A stretch of 64,000 nt of DNA from contig JAJTUQ010000001.1 in NCBI GenBank assembly GCA_021399445.1, forward strand, positions 6,262,001 to 6,326,000. The letters are read 5' to 3'. Each line of letters begins with the position of its first letter. Position 1 is the first letter of the stretch. Made by a program: the position numbers and the translations under genes. The notes under the pieces were generated by a model. The model worked only from the letters and a program-made list of their open reading frames with translations, was not told the DNA's origin and made no database searches. The stretch comes from Xylogone sp. PMI_703. Its lineage: Eukaryota > Ascomycota > Leotiomycetes. Of the stretch, positions 10,955 to 22,736 are shown piece by piece.

Positions 10955-11288
10955 CCCTCATCCCGAAGATAAGTGATTTTGCGTCCTAGAGGGTAGTGAT
11001 AGATGGGATTTTAAGTGGGAGTCAAGTCTACTGTTGAGAAATGACGAGGGCTTTAGTGACGGCATTCGGAAAATCGTTGATACAGGGAACGCCACTACGT
11101 AATCCGGCTATCAACTAGCGACCTGCATGCTTTGCTGCGGGGCATAAATTTACAGAAGGGTCTTGCTATAGCAGTTCTCTGCCGCTTCACTACTGGTCCC
11201 AAGGTGTTACAACAGTCACGCATCCCCGATATAGTCGCTGAGTCGATTGAGAATAATTGAGCTTAGCGGCTCGTTGTAGCTTGTCACT
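10955..11288. promoter_or_regulatory. Shared upstream region of J protein (-) and methionine aminopeptidase 2 (+)
   Basis: 334 bp between divergent starts; no open frame. Includes TGAGTCG near 11240, one base off a bZIP site. Nothing else recognised. Confidence 0.45.
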
Positions 11289-12823
<1,535 letters not shown>

Positions 12824-13711
12824 ACAGTAGCTCTCCAGGAGCTGGAGAACGATGCTGTTTGAATAGGACAACAAGGCCGTAACTATTGAATATACAATAG
12901 CGTAGTATAGTATAAGCCAAAACAAAGGGATTGTTAGATTAAAATATATGTTCAATTCCATCTCCTATTGAAATAATGCAGTGCAGTGTGCACCGCCGCA
13001 GGCTTGCTAGCAGGACCATAATACGGGCAATTGAGGAGTTCCTTGAAGGGATCCGATAAGCGAATGGGATCCAAATTTTGGGTCGAACTCCGCCCCAGGC
13101 TCCAAACACCTAGCCCCTGGCTAGGTACCCGCAAGCTAAGATACCGGCACAACAGTCGGAGGACAGACAGGTGCTGGATCCATTGGGCGTGCAAGGGCCT
13201 CGACACAGCACCACGAACCATCAACTTGCCACAACCTTTCTTCGGCCTCTCTCTGTATTATATGTTTAGTGATTGATCTATCGCCGAAGTTACATTCGTT
13301 CAATCTGTTATAGATGTAATGTTCATTTCTTGAGCCCTTAAAAGTTTTCTTCTTTTTCAGGTGCACAAATGCTGATATTGGGGGGCTTTCGTAACAGACT
13401 TGCCTGGATGATAAAAATCAGGAGATAATAGGCATTGTTGCTGCACCAGTCGGCCCATGAGTAATTCACAGTCGCATTTCAGAACCACTACCGAAATCCC
13501 GACAACTCCTAGTCCTAGATAATCCCACATATCTGTTAATTGCGTGCAAGACACTACGATAGAAGGTTGCAATACCACGGCTTGTAACTGGCATAGAGCG
13601 CAGTATCGGACTCGAATATATAGATCGTGTGCTCAGAGTGCCAGTAACTCTATCACCGAAGAATTGGACAGTCCAAAGTATTTTAAGGGCTAGGGAGAAC
13701 ATAGATTAGCC
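12824..13711. other. Intergenic with a GC-rich, hairpin-forming island
   Basis: 888 bp without a protein gene. 12980-13240 is clearly GC-richer than its flanks and can form several stems, including a perfect 8-bp hairpin at 13109-13127 (ACCTAGCC / GGCTAGGT, 3-nt loop) and a GGTGCTG...CAGCACC stem near 13171-13213. It does not match SRP RNA, RNase P, 5S rRNA, tRNA or spliceosomal RNAs as far as I can tell by eye. A structured non-coding RNA on either strand is possible but unproven. Confidence 0.35.
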
Positions 13712-14898
13712 ATGGGGGGAAATAAACCAAGCAAGGCCGCTCCGAAGGCTAATGGTGGATCGGAAGTGAAGGAGCATGATTTTTTCTGGACATATACCGA
13801 AGAGCCTCATAGAACACGGAGACAGGCCATTATTAAAGCACATCCAGAAGTATGGCCCTGGTCTCTTCTGCTTATATCTCCTAACCGTTAGCCCAGGTAA
13901 CGAAATTATGTGGTCCAGAACCTTTAACGAAATATTGCGTTTCCGGTGTCGTTGCCCTCCAAGTTATCACAGCATATCTTCTTCGTGATACTCCTTTTTT
14001 CTCATGGAAGTTCTTTTTATCTGCATATATAATTGGCGCAACATCAAACCAGAATTTGTTCTTGGCCATCCATGAGATATCCCACAACCTGGCATTCAAG
14101 TCTGCTGGTGCCAATAGGATATTCGCCATGTTTGCAAACCTCCCGATTGGGATCCCGTACAGTGCAAGCTTTAGGGTATGTGAATGTCAATATTACGGCT
14201 TCTTGGGAAAGATGAGGCTTACAATACATTTATAGCCCTATCATCTAACGCATCACAAGTCTCTTGGAGTTGACGGATTAGATACGGACCTTCCTACCAG
14301 TCTTGAGGCATTCTTCTTTGATTCGGTTCTGGGGAAGGCATTTTTCTGCACTTTCCAGATTTTCTTCTACGCTCTTCGTCCGATGATGGTCTATCATCTC
14401 CCATTGACTGGAGTCCACTTTCTAAATATCCTCATTCAAGTGCTGTTCGATATTGCCCTTGTCAAGCTCGCGGGTCCACAGTCACTACTTTACCTCATAT
14501 TCAGTTCATTCCTCGCAGGGTCACTGCACCCCTGCGCTGGACACTTCATTGCTGAACATTACGTGTTCGAGAAGCAACCATTGAGCTCCAAAGATCCTTC
14601 CAACATGGTTCCAGTTCCAGAGACCTTCAGCTATTACGGACCATTGAACATTCTAACATATAATGTTGGGTTACACAACGAGCACCATGATTTTCCAGCT
14701 ATACCGTGGACAAAATTACCGGCACTACATGAGATGGCAAAAGAATTTTACGCCGACCTGCCACAGCACAAGAGCTGGGTATACGTTATTTGGCAGTTTG
14801 TCTGGGACAAAGATGTTGGTATGACATGTCGAGTGAAGAGGAAGGAAGGTGGCAGGAAGGTTGGCGCAGGATGGACCCAGCAGGAAATCCAAGCATAG
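13712..14898 (+). CDS. Sphingolipid (dihydroceramide) delta-4 desaturase
   Basis: Three exons: 13712-13849, 13897-14175, 14236-14898; 359 residues. Introduces the 4,5 double bond into the long-chain base of ceramide at the ER, the branch leading to glucosylceramides in filamentous fungi. The three di-iron histidine boxes are present: HEISHN, HLTHHK and HNEHHD, in a multi-membrane-segment fatty-acid desaturase fold. The N-terminal lipid desaturase signature is visible (FWTYTEEPHRTRRQAIIKAH). The protein begins MGGNKPSK, a plausible N-myristoylation signal as reported for animal DES1. The second exon starts VTKLCGPEPLTKY, and the first splice was set so that HPE runs into this conserved stretch. 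Identification is strong at family level; gene name usage varies in fungi (DSD1/DES1). Confidence 0.94.
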
Positions 14899-15295
14899 CC
14901 TCAGGTACCCTTTGGTGATTAGAACTTTAAGCCTAATTTCACACTTTGCATATCATATATAGAGATGGACACGCTTCTCATTCCTTACAATCCCTAGAAG
15001 ACAGCTGTTCATGACACCCATTATCTCTTTGGCAAACCCTTTGTAAGGATTTTCCAACTACCTGATATCCGCCAAATCACCGCTTGCAATGGAAAATGAC
15101 AATGATCAAAGAAACAAAAGAAATATTTGTTAGCAATAGAATACAGGTATGCGATACCCGGACCGTTTATAGAGGGCTCGAATAGATTGTTAGACTATCC
15201 GAAGCACTGTCACAGACCCCGTCCATAACATGAGTTTACTGTGCTCGCAAACAATCTCAGACGCGAAAAATATTGTGTTCCACAAGATAAAAGGA
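14899..15295. other. Convergent 3' region
   Basis: 397 bp between the tail-to-tail desaturase and VAP genes; 3' untranslated sequence, no gene or repeat seen. Confidence 0.6.
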
Positions 15296-16474
15296 TTAGA
15301 AGAAAAGATACGCAAGAAGGAAGCTAATTAGGCACAGCGCTGCAACAATCTGGATAGGAACCCCCTCAGTAGTTTGGACATTTTGTGCGACTTCAGTTGT
15401 GGCTCCGGGGACAGGTTCAGTCTCCCCTCCACCGTTCTTTCTTAATCTCAACCCGCCATCTTGTGAGAACGAAGCAATTTTGGTCTGAGCTTCCGCAAGC
15501 TGCGATTTCAGGTCGTTATATGAAGGGACTGCACTAGATACCGCGTTTGCGCCGTTTACAATGACGTCGGATGCTTTTGAAATTGCTGATTTGTTCTCTG
15601 AGCTGGGTTCCTCAGCTAGGTAAGCGGGCTTGTTATCTGGGGTCAAATGCTCTTCAGAAGCTGGAGATCGATAAGCTGCGGCTGGCGTAACTTCTATTCC
15701 ATGGTTCTAAATAGGCTGGTCAGCTGTGTGCATTTTAAATTTGCATTTAAACATACTACTCCGTTAGATAAACCATTGGTAGGCTTGATTGGAGTAGAAA
15801 CTGCTCCGGCAACTTCTGGGGGCAAGAAAGCCACACGGATCTTCTTCTCCTGAACCGCAGATTTATCAGCGGAGTCGACATGCGACCACTATTATCGCGT
15901 TAGCAGATAATTTTGAGATACTCTCATCTTTGTACATACAATGGCTCCGATATTCTGAAATTCCTTATCCGGCGTTACTGCAACTGACTGTACTAGAAAC
16001 TTGTCTCTGCATTTGAAGTCTGCTGGAGGCTCTTGCTTCATTGCCTGAAGGAGGACTTGATACAGAGTTAGCACCATCCGAGAATCCAGCTTGCGAGTGT
16101 GAATATCGAGGCGCACCAGTAACTTCTACATCTTTTCCAGGTTCTATTCTACCGGAGTTCGGTCGGACACAGTATCTATGTTGAAGTTGTTAACTAAGGG
16201 GCTTTGCTTGTCTGGGTTCGAGCTGCGCACTGTTTAGGGGCTGTTGTTTTAACCTAAGTAGAACGCAATAATTAGTACCCCAAATCTGCGATTCAAATCC
16301 TTGGAGGATTCTTACCTTGAAAGCAACTGGTGTGATATTGGGATTTCTAATCTTTAGGATTTGCGACACCTCTTGAGTAAACGGCCCTGCCAGGCGGTCA
16401 ATATTCATTGTCTGAAAGCAAAGGATTCACGTACGGTGGAAGCCGAGCTCTACTGGATCAATTTCCACGGACAT
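15296..16474 (-). CDS. SCS2: VAMP-associated protein (VAP, Scs2/Scs22-like) ER contact-site receptor
   Basis: Seven minus-strand exons: 16474-16435, 16386-16316, 16253-16231, 16175-16117, 16055-15940, 15888-15757, 15706-15296; 283 residues. VAPs are tail-anchored ER proteins that bind FFAT motifs of lipid-transfer proteins. The MSP domain (about 1-125) reads MSVEIDPVELGFHRP, LKIRNPNITPVAFKVKTTAP, QYCVRPNSGRIEPG and DKFLVQSVAV, all family hallmarks. A Ser/Ala-rich linker and a short coiled segment (YNDLKSQLAEAQTKI) follow, and the protein ends in a single hydrophobic tail anchor (IQIVAALCLISFLLAYLFF). Exon 3 is 23 nt. All phases close exactly when splices are set to keep the MSP core intact. 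Confidence 0.95.
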
Positions 16475-16939
16475 GTTGGTCGTGGTGTGGAGTGAGTATT
16501 TGGTATCTTCAACAACAGTGATGTGTAAACTTATTGACGGTGTTGCTTATGCTGGCGAATCTAGAGCGAACAAGTGCTAGGGACTAAGTCTAATCGCTTC
16601 GTGCGTATCCAACTGTGGACGATTCGAGAAGAGCGGCACGTGAGACGGTACTCTTTATCAGCAGACAAGGCTTCTTTAGTTTCGAAGGCGAAGGACTATG
16701 CGAATTAGATCTATGCCAGTTCGACTTGACGTTTTGGGGAGTTTGGAAGTCGTTCAGCACGAGAACAATGTCTCGCTAGGGATCAGAAGTAGCGTGCTGG
16801 TGACCTCATTTGCACCATTTGCTCGGTTCGGCATTATGATATCGTCCCGTTAAGGTATATGTAAGCTGGTAAGCTACCAGGCTACTAAGCAGTCGGAAAC
16901 ACACTGCCCCTCAATATCGCTCTGAAATATTATAAAACC
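16475..16939. promoter_or_regulatory. Shared upstream region of VAP (-) and UBX protein (+)
   Basis: 465 bp between divergent starts, no coding frame. GCACGTGAGAC at about 16635 contains a CACGTG E-box. Confidence 0.45.
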
Positions 16940-18060
16940 ATGGCAGCCTCCGATCTGAGCGTCCTTCTGGACATGGGGTTTGAAAAGGAGCGTGCAGAGA
17001 TGGCTGTTAAGCAAACTGGTGGCTGTATGGTCTATTCCTACCCTTCTACTACTATAACCGGGTAGGGCTGACCATGTGTCTGGTACAGTACAAGGAGCCC
17101 TTCAGTGGTTGGAAGATAACCAGGACAAACCTCTGGAAGAGCTCACAGCTTCTACGACTAAAGATGAAGAAACGGACCCAAATGTCGAGCCTCCAGCGCT
17201 AAAAGAAGGCGAAGTTGCGAAGTCAATGGTCTGTGAAGATTGTGGGAAGAAATTTAGAAGTGTAGCACAAGCTGAGTTCCATGCATCGAAAACGTCAGTA
17301 ATATATATCTCTCCTTAACCAGAAGAAGCTAACGTGCTGGGAAGAGAGCATATGAATTTCTCGGAATCCACAGAGGAGATCGCGCCATTGACAGAGGAAG
17401 AGAAGAAGCAACGTTTACAAGAGTTACGAGCTGCTTTAGCAGAAAAGAGAGCGAAACAAGCCCTGGTAGATAAAGAGGAACAGAAGAAGAACGAGGTATA
17501 TTTGATTACAATCGAACTTTCTCAAAATCAGGACGCTAACGCTTCATGTACAGAAAATCCGTATGAAAGCCACCAAGGAAGCACAAGACATCAAGGAAGA
17601 GCTACAGAAGAAGGAGCGTATTAAGGAAGCCGAAGCAAAGCGGAAAGAAAAGCTCGATGATATTGCAGCCAAGAAACGAATCCAGGAGAAAATTGCGGCT
17701 GATAAGGAGGAGAGACGGCTCAAGGCTGCGAGAGAGAAGGCTGAGAGAGAAGGTCGAGCCCCACCTCCGGATCCAAGTACTGTTGCTGCCGCTGCCGCAG
17801 CTCCGTCTGCACCAAGACCCACTGCAGCTCATACGGAGGCGAGACTTAGACTTCAGACGGCAAGTGGTAATATCCAGAAGACATTCCCGGTTGAGACGAC
17901 GCTTTTTGAGGTTGCATCGGCCCTAGAAGGAGAGGGTAAAGGACCAGTTACAAGCTTTTCAACAACCTTTCCCAAGAAGACTTTTTCTGGCCCTATTGAC
18001 TTCGCAAAGACGTTGAAAGAGGCAGACCTAGTACCAAGTGCGGTGTTAATTGTTAAATAA
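16940..18060 (+). CDS. UBA - zinc finger - UBX domain protein (SAKS1/UBXN1-like Cdc48 adaptor)
   Basis: Four exons: 16940-17024, 17089-17293, 17345-17495, 17554-18060; 315 residues. The N-terminal UBA domain (about 1-43) has LLDMGFEKERAEMAVKQTGG. A C2H2-like finger follows (about 76-100, CEDCGKKFRSVAQAEFH...H). Residues about 110-215 form a highly charged coiled coil (KKRIQEKIAADKEERRLK), and the C-terminal UBX domain (about 235-315) has ARLRLQTASGNIQKTF and PKKTFSGPIDFAKTL. UBX proteins link ubiquitylated clients to the Cdc48/p97 ATPase. The order UBA-coil-UBX fits UBXN1/SAKS1; the zinc finger between them is the fungal version as far as I recall. Intron 1 was placed so that GG-L-QGALQWLE restores the UBA helix. 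Confidence 0.9.
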
Positions 18061-18464
18061 TTGCATTTATGACAACAACGGGAGGTATCATTTTTGGGGA
18101 TATTGGCGGAGTCCAGGGGCTGCGTTATTGGGCTAAGACGAAGATCAAAATATACGGTAGTTTGGATCAGAGCTCAGAGAGGAAATACGGGCGCGATGTT
18201 TTTGAGCCATCGAGCTGTGCATCGGTCATAGAAAAATGAATCGTTCCCTACGAGGCATAAGATGAATTGAATTCTCTAATATATGATTACCATAGAGGTA
18301 ATGCCTTCGTCATTATTTCATATCTTTTGCTACTTGCTAAGCAAAATGTAAAACGCCTCCCGATCCCTTAATCCTTATAACCCAATCCAGCGCCAGCAAG
18401 AGCAACGTAGTAAGTATGTCCGCCACCCAGTAATAGCCAAAGGAATTAATTAACCACAAATTGT
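18061..18464. other. Convergent 3' region
   Basis: 404 bp between the UBX gene and RAD52, tail-to-tail. No gene, repeat or RNA recognised. Confidence 0.6.
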
Positions 18465-20223
18465 CTAACCATTCATCTTCTGGCGTTTCACATCGCCTCC
18501 ACCACTGTCTCCAACCACACCGTTTGTTGGCAAATCAACAAGTGGGGTCCTATTTCCGTTAACAGTAGAGTTTGTAGACTCTATAGGGCGTTTAATTGTA
18601 GGGGGCCGGTATTGGCCCCTATTAGCAAGTACACTTGGGCTCCCCGGCACCCCAATCTTTCTATTAGTGTCAAGTTGTGGATTAAAGATGTTTGGCCGTG
18701 GAATAGCTCCACCAGCACCCTGACTTGGACGTGGTAGCAGGTCTTTGTTAATTGGCTTAGAAGTATTGTGGTCAATACCAGGTGTCTTCCTGATAGACGG
18801 CGACTCAGCATGAGGATTAAACGCAGGTAGATTTGCTTGTGGAACTTTCGAACCGCTATCGCTGTTTCCTCCATTCTCTGTAAGGCTGGCAGCAGCCCTT
18901 GCTGAGAAGAACCCAGTTCCCGGAGGGGGTAATGATGCCTCGTCGCTGCTGGATTTATCCCCTGCAGCCGCGGCCGCTGCAGCTTCAGCAGCCATACGGC
19001 TAGGCTGGTTTAGGACGCGTCCTATACCGTTTTGCGGATGTGGAACATTCTTTGGTGGTCCCGGCTCATTCAACGGGCGTACCTGTACTCCTGAGCCACT
19101 TGCTGATCTGGTGAAGCCTTTGTTGGGAGTCTGCGGAGGTTGCTGTGGCGGGACGCTTGAGCCCCGACTACGATCTGCTGCTTGAATTCCATTTTGAATC
19201 TTAGCTGGGGCAGCAACTGCTTGAGGGCGGTTTGACGGTGGTTGATTAGGATTCTGTCGAGTCGAATTCGTAGAAGAGGCTTTAGATGACCTTGAATCAT
19301 TAGAAGTTGTGGTAGCAGGAAGAATAACTTCATCTGGATGAGAATCTGGGTCTTGAGGAACGCTAAAGTCTGCTTCATCAAAGTCTAGGTCTATTAGTTA
19401 TGTTACTTAGATTTTGGGATAGATGAACTGACCTCCAAATTCGTCGTCAAACGTGTCTTCTGATACTGCAAAGATATAAGCAAAGCTCCAAAATTTCTTG
19501 AGAGGGACCCACGTAGAGCTGGAATGCCATTTCCTTTATCCTCATTTACGGCAGGCTCTGGCTCCCTGCGCACTGGTGGAGGGGCATGTGTGGAGTGTCT
19601 GTGTAGATTATCCACATCAAACTTCGTAGGTTGCACCTTAATCTTAGTGACTTTTGACAGGTAATCCTTGTCATATATACAGTTCCCCAGCACATTACCA
19701 AAGTTTCTCAAAGCGCGCTTCAATGCATCAGTCGTGCCTTCTTTCTTTGCTTTCTCGAATGCCGCAGCTTTCCCTTTGCAATTCTCAATGTGGCCATACC
19801 CGATGTCTTCGTGGAACGTGCCATCTCGAAGCGTAACTCGCACAATCACGGATAGCCCCAGTGAGACTTTCAAGGTATTTGGATTCTCATCCACAAAGTC
19901 TACCTGTATATCCATAATCTGACTCGACCATCCATTGAAACCAAATATCTCGTTTGCTAGTTGTATGCATTTCTCTGCTGCAAGGTAATGGACTCTCTGC
20001 CCCGACGGGCCCGCCCTAGATGATATATATTCGGGTCCTAGTTGCTTCTCTAGACGACTCTGTAATGTAGCGATTTCTTGCGCGGTATACTCTGATATCC
20101 TGGGTTTTGCTTCTTCGAATGGATTCGTTATCACACGCCCACCATTATTAAGGTGTTGCTCGCCAGGCCTAGTGTTCATTAGCATATTTTAGGATTGCTG
20201 CGGACGAAAACATACGCAGGCAT
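18465..20223 (-). CDS. RAD52: DNA repair and recombination protein Rad52 (Rad22)
   Basis: Four minus-strand exons: 20223-20216, 20168-19513, 19465-19433, 19390-18465; 540 residues. Rad52 loads Rad51 on single-stranded DNA and anneals complementary strands in the nucleus. The ring-forming N-terminal domain (about 25-200) is near canonical: RISEYTAQEIATLQSRLEKQ, VHYLAAEKCI, GFNGWSS, SLGLSVIVRVTLRDGT, EDIGYGHIENCKGKAAAFEK and DALKRALRNFGNVLGNC. The rest is a disordered Ser/Pro/Asn-rich tail with an Ala run (AEAAAAAAA) ending in a basic motif (KRQKMNG). The first coding exon is only 8 nt (ATGCCTGC); splicing to 20168 gives MPAPGEQH, which resembles other ascomycete Rad52 starts, so I prefer it to the ATGs inside the intron. 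Confidence 0.96.
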
Positions 20224-20853
20224 TTTGAGTTATTCTACTGTTTGTAATACCTGCCTCATAAGCGTTCACATTCCCCCAGAGTTGAAGGAATGACTGCTTG
20301 ATTGTGGAGAGCCTGGAGTTCGCGTCAACTGGTCGCGTAAGGGATGCGTCGGCACGTGACCACAATCATGTTGACTCTTTAGCCTTTCGAGTTGCATCAT
20401 CTGGGTTCACAACTGAAAATCTCGATTTCATGTTTTGTAATAAGTTTTGGTTTTATATATATAAAAATAACGCCATTGCTTCTAAACTTGGTATAAAGGA
20501 ACGTAAACTACTAATTGAAGTATGACCACAGGCTGTGACCTAAATGTGAATGCGATTACACCTTACATCTGCAGTACTTATTGCCAAACACAGAGGTTCA
20601 ATGTCCCCCAACCCGAACTCCAATGCAGTATCGTGTGAACAAAGGAAAAGTAGATAATGATAATGTGAATGTGTCATAACCCTCGTTATCGATTCCGCCA
20701 TCCGGTCGGTGCCGGGAAAATTTCACAAGACGCCGTATGCTGCAAATAAAAAGCCAACCATCTATACCAAGAAGAAACCATTTCGCCAATTATCACGCAT
20801 GCATTATTCAATTAATGCTAGTATATCGCTGCGATGACTGCCGGCAAAAAGGT
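20224..20853. promoter_or_regulatory. RAD52 upstream region
   Basis: 630 bp between RAD52 and the end of STS1. Two ACGCGA boxes (minus strand) and one CACGTG lie 97-135 bp upstream of the RAD52 start; an AT-rich stretch follows at 20440-20480. No gene. Confidence 0.5.
20320..20358 (-). promoter_or_regulatory. Two MCB-like ACGCGA boxes and an E-box upstream of RAD52
   Basis: Read on the RAD52 strand: CACGTG at 20358-20353, ACGCGA at 20338-20333 and ACGCGA at 20325-20320. ACGCG is the core bound by MBF-type (Mbp1/Res) regulators of S-phase and repair genes. The link to RAD52 cell-cycle control is inference. Confidence 0.45.
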
Positions 20854-21819
20854 CTACCAGCCAACACGAACAGGAACATTTGCACCGTAATTTCCAGATA
20901 ATAGCTGATTTCTGATCGAGGTGGGATCGTTGGACCCCATGTTGGAGCTTTCTTCCAACCAACCAAGATTTCCTAGAGCATTAATGGCAGCATGCATTCG
21001 GCCTCCGGATTGTTCATTGTGTTTGGTGAGTTTTTGGTCCCATCCACCGGAATGAAGCTGGAAGCCGCCACCCCGCTTCGATGCCTCGCTAATTACTAAC
21101 GCCCATGCCTTCGATATCTCATCATAGGCATTGTCTTTGTGATGCCTGTGTGACTGGCTATCCCAGTTTGGTAACTCATGAATGACTTTAGTGGCACCGT
21201 CCAGGAAAGAGAGAGAAGTTGCGACCTGGCTTTCATTTGGAGGAAGGTAATGAGGGGTGAAGTCGAGAAGGGCATCGATTAATTCAGTTAGGGCCTGCCT
21301 GACTCTGTTATATGCGTAATCCGATTGCGAATTCCCTCCGAACGGGAAGGCGTCTCGCAGTTTTTCTTGGTACTGGGTCAAAACACCGAGGGCGGCTGCC
21401 ACCGAAGGCCTTGGTGCAGAGGTGACGACTTCTCTACCAATGTCCGGATGCCGTTCACAGATAGCTTGCAATACTGCTCTTAATGAGTGGGCATCAAGTG
21501 TTTCGAGGAGTCGTGGAAGAGAAAGGGGCCGTCCGATGACTTCGTTGGCTCGAGCTTTTTTTGAGGGCCTGGCAATATTGCGTGTGCTGATAGCCGGAGA
21601 GTTCTGGGGCGAAACGGACATGCTCTCATCTACATCGTCGTCGGCCTTTCGTTTTCGGATACTCATGGTCGGTTTGTGAGGCGGAGAGACTGTATTGCCC
21701 GTAATAAAATCAGCAGTTGTCAGGCGGTGGAAGGTGGGGATCTTACGTTGATTGTGACGGTTGGAGTCGGGGTGATGGTGAGGAAAAAGCGAAGGATGTG
21801 TGGGCAACAGCACGTTCAT
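20854..21819 (-). CDS. STS1: Tethering factor for nuclear proteasome STS1 (Cut8)
   Basis: Single frame of 321 residues from the Met at 21819, or 302 if a candidate in-frame intron (21746-21690, 57 bp, GTAAGA donor, CTGAC branch, ACAG acceptor) is removed. Sts1/Cut8 binds proteasomes and holds them in the nucleus. Family blocks: MNVLLPTHPS start, basic RKRKADDD nuclear-signal region, RPLSLPRLLETLDAHSLR, DFTPHYLPPNES, ATKVIHELPNWD, KAWALVISEASKRGGG, GGWDQKLTKHN and the C-terminal SIRNQLLSGNYG. Upstream frame (to 21954) is open but does not resemble the family, so I start at MNVLL. The intron lies in a stretch that is not conserved, so sequence alone does not decide it. Confidence 0.93.
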   Translation of the reverse strand: MNVLLPTHPSLFPHHHPDSNRHNQRKIPTFHRLTTADFITGNTVSPPHKPTMSIRKRKADDDVDESMSVSPQNSPAISTRNIARPSKKARANEVIGRPLSLPRLLETLDAHSLRAVLQAICERHPDIGREVVTSAPRPSVAAALGVLTQYQEKLRDAFPFGGNSQSDYAYNRVRQALTELIDALLDFTPHYLPPNESQVATSLSFLDGATKVIHELPNWDSQSHRHHKDNAYDEISKAWALVISEASKRGGGFQLHSGGWDQKLTKHNEQSGGRMHAAINALGNLGWLEESSNMGSNDPTSIRNQLLSGNYGANVPVRVGW

Positions 21820-22736
21820 CTTCGCTAGGAGACACAACTTCGAGACGATGCCAGCTACTCTGCCAAATGCTGTCGCTGGTAACGAGAAGATGTGAGGTGG
21901 AAGAGAGGAGCAGCTTCTTGGACGTTGCAAGAAACCTCGAAAGCTGTAGTGCATCGGGTAACCAAGATGGCGACGCTAGACTGCCTGTAGCCGCGTGCGT
22001 GCCGAAGGGTCGGAACCAGCCAATCCCAGCGGGCCTGTGGATGGGTTGCCAACCCCTGCACCAACATGCACCAACAGTGAAAAGGGTCCTTCCTGCCAGC
22101 AGCAACCTGTGCGTGATGTGTCAAAAATGCCGCCTGCTTCTTTCAGCCACTCAAAACATCAGCTCTAGGCTGTTCCCTCTAGCTGCTCTGCAAGGGTTCA
22201 ATAGAACAAGGCACCATGCCTTGTTGACGAGCGCTCTTGGGTTTGGTACTAAGTCAACGAGAAAAGTGGCCATCCCCAATTGGCGGGAGCGCTTCTCCAG
22301 AAAGTCGATCCCAGCTCAACATAACAAATGCTTAATGCTGCATTGCGGTTATTGGAGGCTCTGCACGAAAGTATTGCATGGATGTCTTAATATAAGGTTC
22401 TACGTAGCACTTGCTGTCATGTCATATTCGCAGCTATACCCACTACAGTACACGACCTAACTACGAGACTACCTCTTTTAATAGCTCCTGCCTGCCAAGC
22501 AAAAGAAAATATCCTAGTGAATCCATGCGATCCGCCTGAAATGTCTGAAAGAAAACTCAATAACTCCGCACTCATAATTGTGCATTTGGACAAAGTATCT
22601 CCCCATTCGCAGCCTCGAGTGTTCCTAGAATCCCAAGCAATATGAGCAGCACCATAACGAGTACCTAAGCCAACATATCCGATTTCCATAGCTAAGCGTC
22701 GAAATAATCAATTGACTAGGCATTGAGTAGAGCCCC
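21820..22736. other. Intergenic region upstream of STS1
   Basis: 917 bp. Frames up to 247 codons overlap it on the plus strand (21717-22460) but are antisense to STS1 in part, have no recognisable domain and atypical composition. I see no gene. Confidence 0.5.

Noticed and set aside
13060..13100. GTTCGA-like B-box suggesting a tRNA
   Set aside because: Flanking bases cannot form a T stem and no A-box or acceptor stem is found at the right distance.
16200..16225. GGGTTCGAGCT, another B-box-like sequence
   Set aside because: Lies in an intron of the VAP gene and no cloverleaf can be drawn.
21717..22460. 247-codon plus-strand frame
   Set aside because: Runs partly antisense to the STS1 N-terminus, has no domain, and its composition looks like chance.
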